This document shows positions 8,370-16,440 of a stretch of 32,793 nucleotides of DNA, piece after piece. Below the pieces are notes generated by a model that was given only the letters and a program-made list of their open reading frames with translations, was not told the origin of the DNA and did not search any database. A program made the position numbers and the translations under genes. Source of the DNA: Roseivivax isoporae LMG 25204 (GTDB lineage: Bacteria > Pseudomonadota > Alphaproteobacteria > Rhodobacterales > Rhodobacteraceae); NCBI RefSeq assembly GCF_000521865.1, contig NZ_JAME01000043.1, forward strand, positions 1 to 32,793, given 5' to 3'. Within the stretch, counting starts at the first letter, position 1; each line of letters opens with the position of its first letter.

Positions 8370-9305
8370 TCACCGGCATTGGCTCGATTGATCGCCACAC
8401 CCGAGTGACCGGTCGGGCCCGTCGATCGCTCGGGCCATCGCCCCCTGTCTGCTGCCAATGTAGTCCATGACGGCCCGCACGCGGGCGGTGTGCCGCAGGT
8501 CGGGATGTGTCAGAAGCCAGAGGTCCACGGAGAGGTCCTCGAGCGCTCCCCCGAGACGTCGAACTGCGGGATCTGACTCCGCCAGGTAGCAGGGGAGCAC
8601 GGCGATCCCGATGCCGGCCCGGACGGCCGCGTGCATGCCGAGCACGCTGTCCATCCGGGACACGCAGGCGCGGTCGCATCCCGCGGTCCGCATCCAGGCG
8701 TGAAGCTGGGGGTAGGGCGTCGAGGCGCTCGGACCGATCCAGGGCAGGGTGGACCAGTCAAGTTCGTCCGTTTCGCTGACAGCGACGGCCTGCGACGCGT
8801 AGATCGCCTGCCGGATGCGTCCGAGCCGTCGACCGACGAGGTGGCCGGGCGGCGCCGTGGCAGGGCGGATCGCGATGTCCGCCTCGCGGAAGGCGAGATC
8901 GGAGATCTCGTTCGACACGGCGACCTCGAGCACGATCCCGGGCTCCAGCTCTCTCAACCGGGCGATCTCCGGGGCCAGGAGACCACTGAACAGCGTGTCG
9001 GTTGTCGCGAGGCGCACGACACCCGACGGCCGAAGGTCCCGCCCGCCGACGCGCCTCTCGGTCTCGTTCGTGAGCTCCTCGATCGCGCGCGCGGTGGCGG
9101 CGACCTCTTCGCCCGCGGCCGTCAGCCGGTAGCCCGTGCGGAAGCGCTCGAAGAGCCGCACGCCGAGCTTTTCCTCCACCGCGTTGATCCGCCGGAACAG
9201 CGTCGGATGGCTCGACCCCATGGCCTGCGCAGCTGCGGACAGCGAACCGGCCTCCGCGATCCGCAGGACGGTCCGGTAATCGTTCCAGTCGAGCGCGTCG
9301 TTCAT
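8370..9305 (-). CDS. LysR-type transcriptional regulator
   Basis: This 311-residue LysR-family regulator has an N-terminal winged helix (YRTVLRIAEAGSLSAAAQAMGSSHPTLFRRI...LGVRLFERF, about residues 7-60) and a LysR substrate-binding domain. I start it at ATG 9305 (MNDALDW), because the extra 27 upstream residues of the longer frame do not look like LysR sequence and would cover the operator region; no clear Shine-Dalgarno is present. The SSHPTLFRR recognition helix differs from the usual QPAVSRQI pattern and resembles the subgroup next to quinone reductases. It diverges from the NQO-type gene at 9400, its likely target. Confidence 0.88.
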   Translation of the reverse strand: MNDALDWNDYRTVLRIAEAGSLSAAAQAMGSSHPTLFRRINAVEEKLGVRLFERFRTGYRLTAAGEEVAATARAIEELTNETERRVGGRDLRPSGVVRLATTDTLFSGLLAPEIARLRELEPGIVLEVAVSNEISDLAFREADIAIRPATAPPGHLVGRRLGRIRQAIYASQAVAVSETDELDWSTLPWIGPSASTPYPQLHAWMRTAGCDRACVSRMDSVLGMHAAVRAGIGIAVLPCYLAESDPAVRRLGGALEDLSVDLWLLTHPDLRHTARVRAVMDYIGSRQGAMARAIDGPDRSLGCGDQSSQCR

Positions 9306-9331
9306 CTGTGAAATGTCCGCTGTCGAAAACG

Positions 9332-9348
9332 TCTGACGACATATCAGA
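9332..9348. promoter_or_regulatory. Candidate LysR operator (T-N11-A)
   Basis: TCTGA-N7-TCAGA is an imperfectly spaced dyad that contains T-N11-A (9334-9346), the LysR-type core. It sits 27 bases upstream of the LysR start and 52 bases upstream of the quinone reductase start. A 20-base imperfect direct repeat (9341-9360 and 9361-9380, 14 of 20 matches) adjoins it, which puts two similar half-sites on the same helix face. Confidence 0.5.
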
Positions 9349-9399
9349 TCCGAAAGGACAATGTCAGGTCCGACGCGACGGATCACGAGGGAACCGAAG

Positions 9400-10128
9400 A
9401 TGCACAGCCATATCGTCCATGCCCATCCTGACCCTGCCTCCTACAACGGCGCCCTCACGCGCGCCGCAGAGCGCACGCTGCGCGACCGGGGCGGAACCGT
9501 GACGGTGAGCGATCTCTACGGGGCCGGGTTCGACCCGGTCGAGAGCGGGCAGCACTACCCGCGCCGCGCGGAGCCCGACCACTTCGCGCCGCTTGCCGAG
9601 CAGCGCCATGCCTGGAAGACCGGCACCGTGCCGGATGATGTGACGACCCAGATCACCCTCCTCGAGGCGGCCGATTTGGTCATCCTGCAGTTTCCGCTCT
9701 GGTGGCACGGTCCGCCGGCCATCCTGAAAGGCTGGATGGACCGCGTGTTCGTGAGCGGCGGCCTCTACACGAGCGGCATGCGCTACGACACGGGCTACTT
9801 CACGGGGCGCCGCGCGCTGGTGTCCGTGACGACCGGCGCGCCCCGCGCCGCGTTCGGGCCGGGGAGCCGCGGCGGAGACTTCGAGACGATGCTCTGGCCG
9901 GTCCAGTACTCGCTGCACTACATGGGTTTCTCGGTCCTGCCGCCCTTCGTCTCCTACGGGGTGCAGGGACATGGCTACAGCTACGAGGGCCGAAACAGCC
10001 TGGAGGAGCGGTTGCGCGGCAACCTCGCTGCATGGGCCTCGCATCTGGCGGGTTTGCACGGCATCGAGCCCCTGCGGTTTCCGGGCTGGGCCGACTGGAA
10101 CGAAGAGGGAAGCGCGCTCCCGCGGTAA
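9400..10128 (+). CDS. NAD(P)H:quinone oxidoreductase family flavoprotein (NQO/MdaB type)
   Basis: This 242-residue flavodoxin-like enzyme is predicted to reduce quinones or related electrophiles by two electrons with NAD(P)H and bound FAD/FMN. The N-terminal HSHIVHAHPDPASYNGALT is the phosphate-binding strand and loop. The segment FPLWWHGPPAILKGWMDRVF (about residues 96-115) is the family hallmark, followed by a GRRALVSVTTGAP strand. I use ATG 9400, preceded by GAGGGA, rather than ATG 9361, which adds 13 unrelated residues inside the operator region. Divergence from the LysR gene suggests induction by a small effector such as a quinone. Confidence 0.9.
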   Translation: MHSHIVHAHPDPASYNGALTRAAERTLRDRGGTVTVSDLYGAGFDPVESGQHYPRRAEPDHFAPLAEQRHAWKTGTVPDDVTTQITLLEAADLVILQFPLWWHGPPAILKGWMDRVFVSGGLYTSGMRYDTGYFTGRRALVSVTTGAPRAAFGPGSRGGDFETMLWPVQYSLHYMGFSVLPPFVSYGVQGHGYSYEGRNSLEERLRGNLAAWASHLAGLHGIEPLRFPGWADWNEEGSALPR

Positions 10129-10476
10129 GGCCGTATGAACCCCGCGCGTTCCGGAGGTCACGTGCAGGCGGCGCCGGGATCCTGGGTCGGTTCTGTCGTC
10201 TTGCGACCTGCAACGGCGCGGACGGAGGCCTGTCGCGGATTGACACCGGCCGATGACCGTTGGACACGGCCCGTCTCGCGCTGTTGCTGCAGGCTCTTGC
10301 CGTCTCGACGACGGCGAGCCGCGTTTCGGCCCTGCCGGACCTTGGCGTGGGACCAAGACCCGCGGATACGGCGCGGTACACGGGAGACTTGATCAGCCGC
10401 CATGATCAGTCATGGTCGGACGGGTCAGGCCAATTGGGCCCTGTCGCCTAAAACAAGAACGGATCGGAGGGGCATT
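10129..10476. other. Upstream region of putP, no gene
   Basis: This 348-base gap holds no convincing gene. Close to putP are two TGATCA hexamers and a dyad (listed separately), then GGCCAATTGGGCC (10429-10441) with the 8-base palindrome CCAATTGG. No adjacent putA or putR regulator gene is present. Confidence 0.45.
10400..10415. promoter_or_regulatory. Candidate operator dyad upstream of putP
   Basis: CCATGA-TCAG-TCATGG is a perfect 6-base dyad with a 4-base centre, 61 bases before the putP start. TGATCA occurs inside it and again nearby at 10390. A transcription-factor site is plausible; the factor is unknown. Confidence 0.35.
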
Positions 10477-11946
10477 ATGTCTTTGGGAGTATTCATCAGC
10501 CTGGCGGCCTATTTCATCCTGATGCTCGGGATCGGCATCTACGCCTACAGGAATGCCACGTCGAGTTCCGAGGAATACATCCTCGGGGGACGCAATCTTC
10601 CTCCTGCCGTCGCCGCGCTGTCCGCCGGGGCGTCGGACATGTCGGGCTGGCTGCTGCTGGGCTTGCCCGGGGCCCTCTACGCCTCGGGTCTCGTCGAGGC
10701 CTGGATCGGCATCGGTCTCTTCATCGGTGCGCTGGTCAACTGGATCGTCGTCGCGCCGCGCCTGAGGGAACAGACGAAACGCTACGACAACTCGCTGACG
10801 ATCCCGGCCTTTCTGGCCAACCGCTTTCCCTCGCAGGGGGGCACGCTGCGCATGGTCTCGGCGGTGATCATCGTGGTCTTCTTTGCCGTCTACACTGCCT
10901 CGGGCCTCGTCGCCGGGGGCAAGCTGTTCCAGAGCGCCTTCGACGGCAGCTACCAGCTCGGCGTCTGGCTGACCCTCGGTGTCGTTCTTGCCTACACGGT
11001 CGTCGGCGGCTTTTTGGCCGTGTCGCTCACCGATTTCTGCCAGGGCCTGATCATGATGCTGGCGCTGATCATCATGCCGGCGATCGTGCTTTATGCCGGT
11101 GAAGGCGGCGGATTCGACCAGGCGCGGGAAACGCTGTCGGAGGTTGAGGGATTCAGCCTCGGTCTTTGGAACTCCGACATGACCGTTATCGGGTTCGTTT
11201 CGCTTCTCGCCTGGGGGCTCGGCTATTTCGGCCAGCCGCACATCATCGTCCGCTTCATGGCGGTGAAGAGCGTCGCGGCGGTATCGACTGCGCGCAACAT
11301 CGGCATGGCATGGATGGGAATTGCCCTGATCGGCGCCGTGGGGGTCGGCATCTTCGGGCGTGCCTATGTCGAGCGGAACGGCGTCTCGATCGGAGACAGC
11401 GAGACCATCTTCATCTATCTCGCCGAGAACCTCTTTCCCGGGCTGATCACCGGCTTCCTTCTGGCGGCTCTCCTGGCCGCGATCATGTCCACGGTGTCGA
11501 GCCAGCTTCTGGTCTCGTCGTCGTCGCTGGCCGAGGATTTCTACAAGCTCGTGCTCAACACGAGCGCCTCCGACACCACCCTCGTCACCGTCGGGCGCAT
11601 TGCCGTGGTCGTGGTCGGGATCGTCGCCGCGCTCATAGCAGGCGACCCCGAGAGCCAGGTCCTGGGCCTCGTCGCCAATGCCTGGGCGGGCTTCGGAGCG
11701 GCGTTCGGGCCCCTGGTGATCCTGTCCCTGACCTGGCCGCGCATGAACGGCGCAGGCGCCGTGGCGGGTCTCGTGGTGGGGGCCGCGACCGTCGGTCTCT
11801 GGATCTTCACCGGCCTGAAGGCCGCAACGGGCCTCTACGAGATGATCCCGGGGTTCGCGCTGTCCTGGCTGGCCATCTACGCGGTCAGCCTCGCCACTGC
11901 CGATCAGGGCGAGTTCAGACCCGCCGAAGCGTCACCGGCGGAATGA
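10477..11946 (+). CDS. putP: Sodium/proline symporter PutP
   Basis: This is an inner-membrane Na+/solute symporter of 489 residues with the many hydrophobic segments of the SSS family (13 transmembrane helices in known PutP). Hallmarks are GASDMSGWLLLGLPGALYASG near residue 55, which holds substrate and sodium ligands, and GYFGQPHIIVRFMA near residue 250. The length matches E. coli PutP (about 502). ATG 10477 is chosen because GGAGG lies six bases upstream; the in-frame ATG at 10402 falls in the operator region. Proline is the likely substrate by similarity, but other SSS substrates cannot be excluded. It is monocistronic, with a hairpin just downstream. Confidence 0.92.
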   Translation: MSLGVFISLAAYFILMLGIGIYAYRNATSSSEEYILGGRNLPPAVAALSAGASDMSGWLLLGLPGALYASGLVEAWIGIGLFIGALVNWIVVAPRLREQTKRYDNSLTIPAFLANRFPSQGGTLRMVSAVIIVVFFAVYTASGLVAGGKLFQSAFDGSYQLGVWLTLGVVLAYTVVGGFLAVSLTDFCQGLIMMLALIIMPAIVLYAGEGGGFDQARETLSEVEGFSLGLWNSDMTVIGFVSLLAWGLGYFGQPHIIVRFMAVKSVAAVSTARNIGMAWMGIALIGAVGVGIFGRAYVERNGVSIGDSETIFIYLAENLFPGLITGFLLAALLAAIMSTVSSQLLVSSSSLAEDFYKLVLNTSASDTTLVTVGRIAVVVVGIVAALIAGDPESQVLGLVANAWAGFGAAFGPLVILSLTWPRMNGAGAVAGLVVGAATVGLWIFTGLKAATGLYEMIPGFALSWLAIYAVSLATADQGEFRPAEASPAE

Positions 11947-11955
11947 GACATGCCT

Positions 11956-11981
11956 GCAGGGGCCGGAGATCCGGCCCCTGC
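11956..11981 (+). terminator. Strong hairpin after putP
   Basis: GCAGGGGCCGG, loop AGAT, CCGGCCCCTGC: a perfect 11-base-pair stem with a 4-base loop, ten bases after the putP stop. There is no U-tract, as is common for terminators in high-GC alphaproteobacteria. Confidence 0.7.
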
Positions 11982-12089
11982 TGTCGAACGGTCGGGATGA
12001 TGTCCACTCTCCTCTCCGCAATCCGGCGTGCCGAACGCGTCCACGGTCCGCATCCATTCAATCACCGAAGCCGTGGATCATGAGATCCG

Positions 12090-12633
12090 ATGCCGGATGA
12101 CCGAGCGTCCGACTGGCCCGATCTTCGCCTTCGGTGTGGCGATCGGATGGTCTTGCGCATCGTCAACGCCTACCGGGTGGCCCTTCTCGACCTGAACCTC
12201 ACCTTCGACCGGGGATCGCTCACCGTCCTCATGGGGCCGTCGGGCTCGGGCAAGACCGCGCTGCAGACCACCATGGGATGTTTGCGCGAGAGTCATTCCG
12301 GCTGAGTAAGGGCCTTGGACCAGGAATCGTTCGCATCCGACGAGGTCAGCCGGATCGACACGCGCGGGCGCCTCGGGTTCATCTTCCGGGCGCACAAACT
12401 GCATGCCAGCGTCACGGCGCAGCAGAACGTGGTGATGGACCTTCAGGTGCATGACTGGGGCGATCCGACACGGCGGCGCTCGAAAAGGTCGGGGGCCTCG
12501 CGGCGCTGCAGCTGTGCATGGACCGCTGCCGCGCCCCGGGGGGACCATAACCGTCATCGTCAGCCACGATCTGCGCATCCTCGACTTGGCAGACCGCGTG
12601 GTCGAGCTGGACGATGGCAGGATCGTCAAGGAT
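12090..12633 (+). pseudogene. Decayed ABC transporter ATPase (DevA/LolD type)
   Basis: This is the wreck of an ABC exporter ATP-binding subunit of the type paired with HlyD-like and FtsX-like DevBC proteins. The first frame carries Walker A (GPSGSGKT, about residues 49-56) and then an in-frame TGA at 12303. The same frame continues after it with GRLGFIFRAHKLHASVTAQQNV, the Q-loop region with the family Gln changed to Arg. A second frame gives ALEKVGGLAALQL, and a third gives TVIVSHDLRILDLADRVVELDDGRI, the H-loop region. The signature motif and Walker B are missing, so an internal deletion of roughly 50-60 codons plus two frame changes and a stop have occurred. No membrane partners remain nearby. 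Confidence 0.85.
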
Positions 12634-12722
12634 CGAAGGGAAAGCCTGCACAGAATGCCATCCCGGGGATCGCGTGACGGCCCAGTCAGAAGGCTGCCTC
12701 GGGCACGGCACGACGTCACCGC

Positions 12723-13631
12723 CTACTTGTGGGGCTTCCTTTCAGCCTCCTGTCTCAGGCACTCGAGGAACAAGGTGAAGGCACGGGTCGGTTGGCGTCG
12801 GCTCGAATAGAAGGCGTGGTAGCCCGGAAAGCGGGGGCACCAGTCGGAGAGGACTTCTTCGAGCAGGCCGTCCCTCAGAGCAGCCGAGGCAAGGTCCTCG
12901 AGCATGTAGGCGAGGCCCATTCCCGCGCACGCCGCGCCGACGAGCGCGTCACCATCGTTGACAACGATAGAAGGAGACACCCGCACACTCTCGGCGTTGC
13001 CGTCCTTTTCGAAGGACCACGGCGACAGGGTGCCGCCGGCGTTTCGAAAGCCGACGCAGCGATGCGCGGACAGGTCGCGCGGTGTGCGCGGTGGGTTGCG
13101 GGTCTCGAGATACTGCGGAGCTCCGACGACGACGGCTCTCAATGGCGGCCCGGCGGGTACGGCGATCATGTCCATGTCCAGGTCTTCGCGCAGCCGTATC
13201 CCGATATCGAACCGCTCGGCGACGATATCGACGTGCCGGTTCTCTATGCTCAGCTCGCCGTCGATTTCGGGATGCGCCGCCATCAGCCGCGAGAAGGCCG
13301 GCCAGACGAGCGTATCGGCGGCGTGTTTCCCGCACGTGATCCGCAGACGCCCGCCCGGTTGCTCACGCAGGCGCGCGAGGTTCTCGATCTCCGCGTCGAC
13401 CTCCGCCATCACCGGGACCAGCGTGGCGAGCAGCCGCTCGCCGGCCGCCGTCGGGGCAAGACTGCGCGTCGAACGGGACAGCAGCCTGATCCCCAGCTCT
13501 TCCTCGAGGCGCTTCACGGTCTGACTGACGGCGGACTGTGTCACTCCGAGGCTGCGAGCCGCGGCGGTGAAGCTGCCCGCGGCGGCGACACGGTGGAAAA
13601 CTGCGAGATCGGAGAAGCTACGCGGGTCCAT
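12723..13631 (-). CDS. LysR-type transcriptional regulator
   Basis: This 302-residue LysR regulator has the classic helix-turn-helix FHRVAAAGSFTAAARSLGVTQSAVSQTVKRLEEELGIRLL at residues 12-50, followed by a CrgA/DmlR-like effector domain. It starts at ATG 13631 with no Shine-Dalgarno: the dyad operator lies three bases upstream, so the message may be leaderless or poorly translated. It diverges from the SDR gene at 13731, its likely target. Its 3' end lies about 90 bases from the 3' end of the ABC ATPase remnant. Confidence 0.9.
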   Translation of the reverse strand: MDPRSFSDLAVFHRVAAAGSFTAAARSLGVTQSAVSQTVKRLEEELGIRLLSRSTRSLAPTAAGERLLATLVPVMAEVDAEIENLARLREQPGGRLRITCGKHAADTLVWPAFSRLMAAHPEIDGELSIENRHVDIVAERFDIGIRLREDLDMDMIAVPAGPPLRAVVVGAPQYLETRNPPRTPRDLSAHRCVGFRNAGGTLSPWSFEKDGNAESVRVSPSIVVNDGDALVGAACAGMGLAYMLEDLASAALRDGLLEEVLSDWCPRFPGYHAFYSSRRQPTRAFTLFLECLRQEAERKPHK

Positions 13632-13651
13632 TCAGTAGATAAACTACTTAA
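13631..13651. promoter_or_regulatory. Operator dyad between LysR and SDR genes
   Basis: AGTAG-ATAAA-CTACT (13634-13648) is a perfect dyad, extendable to eight-base arms with one mismatch (TTCAGTAG/CTACTTAA). It abuts the LysR start codon and sits about 85 bases before the SDR start, an arrangement suited to autorepression and control of the divergent gene. The AT-rich centre stands out from the surrounding GC-rich DNA. Confidence 0.65.
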
Positions 13652-13730
13652 CGCAACAAAATCACAGGGGCTAATGCCGGATCGCATCGCTGGGCTAATA
13701 AGAGGTCGGAACTGCAGGAAGGAGCTGACG

Positions 13731-14549
13731 ATGACGGACAAGGTCTGGTTCATCACCGGAGCGGCCAGAGGATTGGGGTATCTGCTCGCCCGCGACGCCC
13801 TGGCCGCAGGCGACAACGTCGTGGCGACCAGTCGAACGGTCGACGGGCTCGCCGAACGGCTCGCCGCTCCGGAGGACAGCCTACTCGTGGTGCCCGTCGA
13901 CGTTGCCGATGGCAAGGCGGTGTCGGCCGCCCATGACGCTGCCCTCGAGGCATTCGGTCGGATCGACGTGCTGGTCAACAACGCCGGGCGCGCGCAGCTC
14001 GGCTGGTTCGAAACCATCGCGGAGGAGGACGTTCGGCGACAGTTCGAGATCAACCTTTTCGGGGCGATGACCGTTGCGCGCGCGGTACTGCCCACCATGC
14101 GCCGACAGCGATCGGGCCTCGTGATCACCATCTCGTCGGTGAACGGCCTCGTCTCGAATCCCGGCGGATCGGTCTACGCGGCGTCCAAGTTCGCGCTCGA
14201 GGGCTGGATGGAGGGCCTCGCCGAGGAGATCGCACCGCTCGGCATCCGCTCTCTCATCGTCGAGCCGGGGATGATGCGCACGAACTTCCTTGATCCGTCC
14301 ACTGCTCGCCAGGGCAATTCGCACATTCCGGACTATGCCGAGGCGGTGGCCGGTTTCCGAACCTTCATCGCAGAAGCGAACGGGGCGCAGCAGAACGATC
14401 CCGAGGGGCTTTCCGCCCTGATCGTCGCTGAAGCGTCTTCTCCCGCCCCTGCGCGGCGGTTGCTGTTCGGTTCCGATGCGCACGAATGGGCACGCGCCAA
14501 GTGCCGGCAACTCGCAGAGGAGATCGACGCATCGAGCGCGCGCGCCTGA
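13731..14549 (+). CDS. SDR-family oxidoreductase
   Basis: This 272-residue SDR has TGAARGLG (9-16) for cofactor binding, NNAG (83-86), a catalytic Ser in ITISSVNG near 136, and YAASK with Tyr149 and Lys153. Ser34-Arg35 after beta-2 (ATSRTVDGL) favours NADP(H). The C-terminal region (about 190-272), with a Pro-Gly-Met-Met segment and a long helical tail, matches the bacterial SDRs that are often annotated as oxidoreductase or retinol-dehydrogenase-like. ATG 13731 has AGGAAGGAG six bases upstream. The frame is open far upstream, but that part is antisense to the LysR gene. Probable target of the divergent LysR; substrate unknown. Confidence 0.9.
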   Translation: MTDKVWFITGAARGLGYLLARDALAAGDNVVATSRTVDGLAERLAAPEDSLLVVPVDVADGKAVSAAHDAALEAFGRIDVLVNNAGRAQLGWFETIAEEDVRRQFEINLFGAMTVARAVLPTMRRQRSGLVITISSVNGLVSNPGGSVYAASKFALEGWMEGLAEEIAPLGIRSLIVEPGMMRTNFLDPSTARQGNSHIPDYAEAVAGFRTFIAEANGAQQNDPEGLSALIVAEASSPAPARRLLFGSDAHEWARAKCRQLAEEIDASSARA

Positions 14550-14723
14550 GCCCGCACGACGTCGGCCTGCCGGGCGTTTGTCGAGGGCGTGCCGTCCGGA
14601 CAGCGGCCGCCACTCTGCGGATGGGCACCAAACTCCACGTGTCATGCGTCATGGCGCGGCGTTAGCTAATGCATGCCGTCTGCTGCATCGGCCGAGTGGC
14701 GGATACTTGCCGGGCGGTTCCGC

Positions 14724-15401
14724 TCAGAGGACGGAGCGCACGGCGTCGCGGACCTCGGCGTGGAGGATCCAGTTTCCCGGGTCGTCGTCGTTCCGCTGCG
14801 TGCCGCGATAGCCCAGCAGCGTCGCCCCGTCGGGTTCGCTCGGAAGGTTCATCGCGCTGGTTTCGACGGAAAGATAGGTGCCGATCAGCAGGCCGGCGGA
14901 CGCGAAGGCGCGGTTGGCGGATGCGCGGGACTTGTAGCCCGCCGCGCGCGCCAGGCTCGCTTCCGTCAGCCCGCCGGCATCGGCGAAGGCGAGCGCCGTC
15001 AGGAGCGCGCGCTGCGGCCGCGACAGGGCAACCTGGCTCAGGGCCTCGACATATTCCTCGGGGCTGAGGATCGTCGACCCCGTCGCCTCGTCGACCCGGC
15101 GATCCTCGGTCCTGCGGACCTCGCGTGTCTCGAGGACCTGGTGCAGGGCGGCGATCGCGGCCTCTTCCGTGGCGCCTTTCGCCTCGGCAATCAGCCCGCG
15201 GGCGTTGCTCGGCGGTTTGGGGAAGGCGCGCGCCACGTATTCCCCGGACAGCAGCCCGGACTTGATCTGGTACCTGCCGTGTTCTCCCAGCTGGATCGCG
15301 ACCGGCAGGTCGGACGACCGTTCCTCGGCCTTCTCCTTCTTCTTGGGCTGGAAGAGGCTGTGGCCCGCGGCGGTACGCGCTTTGGTGCTGGAAGGCGTCA
15401 T
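14724..15401 (-). CDS. Hypothetical protein with a C-terminal helix-turn-helix-like segment
   Basis: I do not recognise this 225-residue protein with certainty. The start at 15401 is chosen for the GGAG upstream and because the further 56 upstream residues are low-complexity Arg-rich shadow. Residues 1-40 are basic and disordered (LFQPKKKEKAEERSS). The C-terminal half contains LTEASLARAAGYKSRASANRAF near 145-166, which resembles a short DNA-binding-like segment I associate with some HNH/restriction-type proteins (pattern AAGYKxxxAxN), and ends in a WILHAEVRDAVRSVL strand-helix. I see no nuclease motif. The gene stands alone between the SDR and cspA genes, and transcription runs away from cspA. 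Confidence 0.65.
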   Translation of the reverse strand: MTPSSTKARTAAGHSLFQPKKKEKAEERSSDLPVAIQLGEHGRYQIKSGLLSGEYVARAFPKPPSNARGLIAEAKGATEEAAIAALHQVLETREVRRTEDRRVDEATGSTILSPEEYVEALSQVALSRPQRALLTALAFADAGGLTEASLARAAGYKSRASANRAFASAGLLIGTYLSVETSAMNLPSEPDGATLLGYRGTQRNDDDPGNWILHAEVRDAVRSVL

Positions 15402-15782
15402 GTGGCTGTCTCCGAAAGGATGATGGGACCTGCGAAGGCTGGAAGCCCTGCGCGACGCCGGTTCTCGCCGGGGATCGGCCCGCGCGACCGGGCCGGTGCG
15501 CGAGAGACGCGGAACACGTAGGGAAGGCGGCAGGAGGCGCACACCGAGAGACCGGATGGCGGCAGGCATGCCCCCATGGCGGAATGGCGCACGTTACGTT
15601 CGGTAGGATCGACGAACCGGCGCGCCTGTGGCCAAGAACCGGTGGACGTGGCGCGGGCAGGCGTACGCTTGGTGCCCGTTCGGGCCGCGCGCCCCACCGC
15701 GTGCTGCAGACGCGTCCTGGGCGAGGGACCGGGGATCGTTGGTGCGGTCCGGGCGCCCGCGGGGGGCGCCCGGAAAGATCGA
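15402..15782. other. Gap between the HTH-like hypothetical gene and cspA
   Basis: This 381-base gap holds the hairpin downstream of cspA (15749-15773) and presumably the promoter of the minus-strand hypothetical gene. Open frames across it are GC-rich shadows, with no ribosome binding site and no recognisable product. Confidence 0.4.
15749..15773 (-). terminator. GC-rich hairpin downstream of cspA
   Basis: CCGGGCGCC (15749-15757) pairs perfectly with GGCGCCCGG (15765-15773) around a 7-base loop, ten bases past the cspA stop. It has no U-run, but the placement fits a terminator for the cold-shock message. Confidence 0.65.
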
Positions 15783-15989
15783 TCAGGCGAGGGCGAGATT
15801 GATCGCGCTCTCACGGCCGTCACGGCCGGATTCGACGTCGTAGGTCACCTTCTGTGCATCGGCGAGGCCGGTCAGGCCTGCACGCTCGACGGACGAGATG
15901 TGCACGAAGACGTCCTTGCCACCCGATGCGGGCTCGATGAAGCCGAAGCCTTTAGTGGAATTGAACCATTTCACGGTGCCATTGGCCAT
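15783..15989 (-). CDS. cspA: Cold-shock protein (CspA family)
   Basis: This 68-residue single-domain OB-fold RNA/DNA-binding protein acts as an RNA chaperone. Both nucleic-acid motifs are present: RNP1 KGFGFI (13-18) and RNP2 VFVHI (27-31). The rest (MANGTVKWFNSTKG...) is near-canonical for alphaproteobacterial Csp proteins. AGGAGA precedes the ATG by eight bases. The long gene-free stretch upstream would allow the extended 5' leader typical of temperature-controlled csp messages. It diverges from a DEAD-box helicase gene, a partner often induced with it in the cold. It may not be the orthologue of E. coli CspA itself, because genomes carry several paralogues. Confidence 0.95.
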   Translation of the reverse strand: MANGTVKWFNSTKGFGFIEPASGGKDVFVHISSVERAGLTGLADAQKVTYDVESGRDGRESAINLALA

Positions 15990-16440
15990 ATCCGTGGTCT
16001 CCTGTTCAGAGTGCTGCCCGCAGGATGCGGCAGCCCGGCAAAGTCAGACTGAGAGATCTACTGAAGCCGGTTGAACGGAAGCAGAGGGTCGCAGAGAATA
16101 ACGTTGGCTCGACACACATGGGCCCTTGCGGCTCAGAACGCAAGGACAATCGCGCCGCGTGGAAACTTCGCCGCGTCCCGGGCCGTCCGCCATTGACAAA
16201 GCGGCGGACCGGCCCCACCTGCCATCCAGTGTCATCGCTCTGCCGCGTGAGCAGGCGGCCCTCAGCCGCCCCCGGCCGTGACACACCGTTTTCCCACATC
16301 ACGTAGGGGGGACCCCGCTCAGGGCGGGTCTCGACGCAATGCGGTGTCGGGTCCGGCTGCCCCGGGTACACCCCGTCTCGCCTGGCGCCTCACGTGCCGG
16401 GCGGCGACACCGGACCCGCGGGGTCCGGACAAGGATCACC
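15990..16440. promoter_or_regulatory. Divergent cspA/helicase leader region
   Basis: This 451-base region without a supported gene lies between cspA and the helicase gene. It should hold both promoters and the long untranslated leaders expected for cold-regulated messages. A plus-strand TTGACA occurs at 16193-16198, but I see no matching -10. I could not derive a secondary structure by eye that I would defend. Confidence 0.5.

Noticed and set aside
12729-13730. N-terminal extension that would make the SDR gene 606 codons long
   Set aside because: The extension is antisense to the LysR gene and unlike any SDR; ATG 13731 has a strong ribosome binding site.
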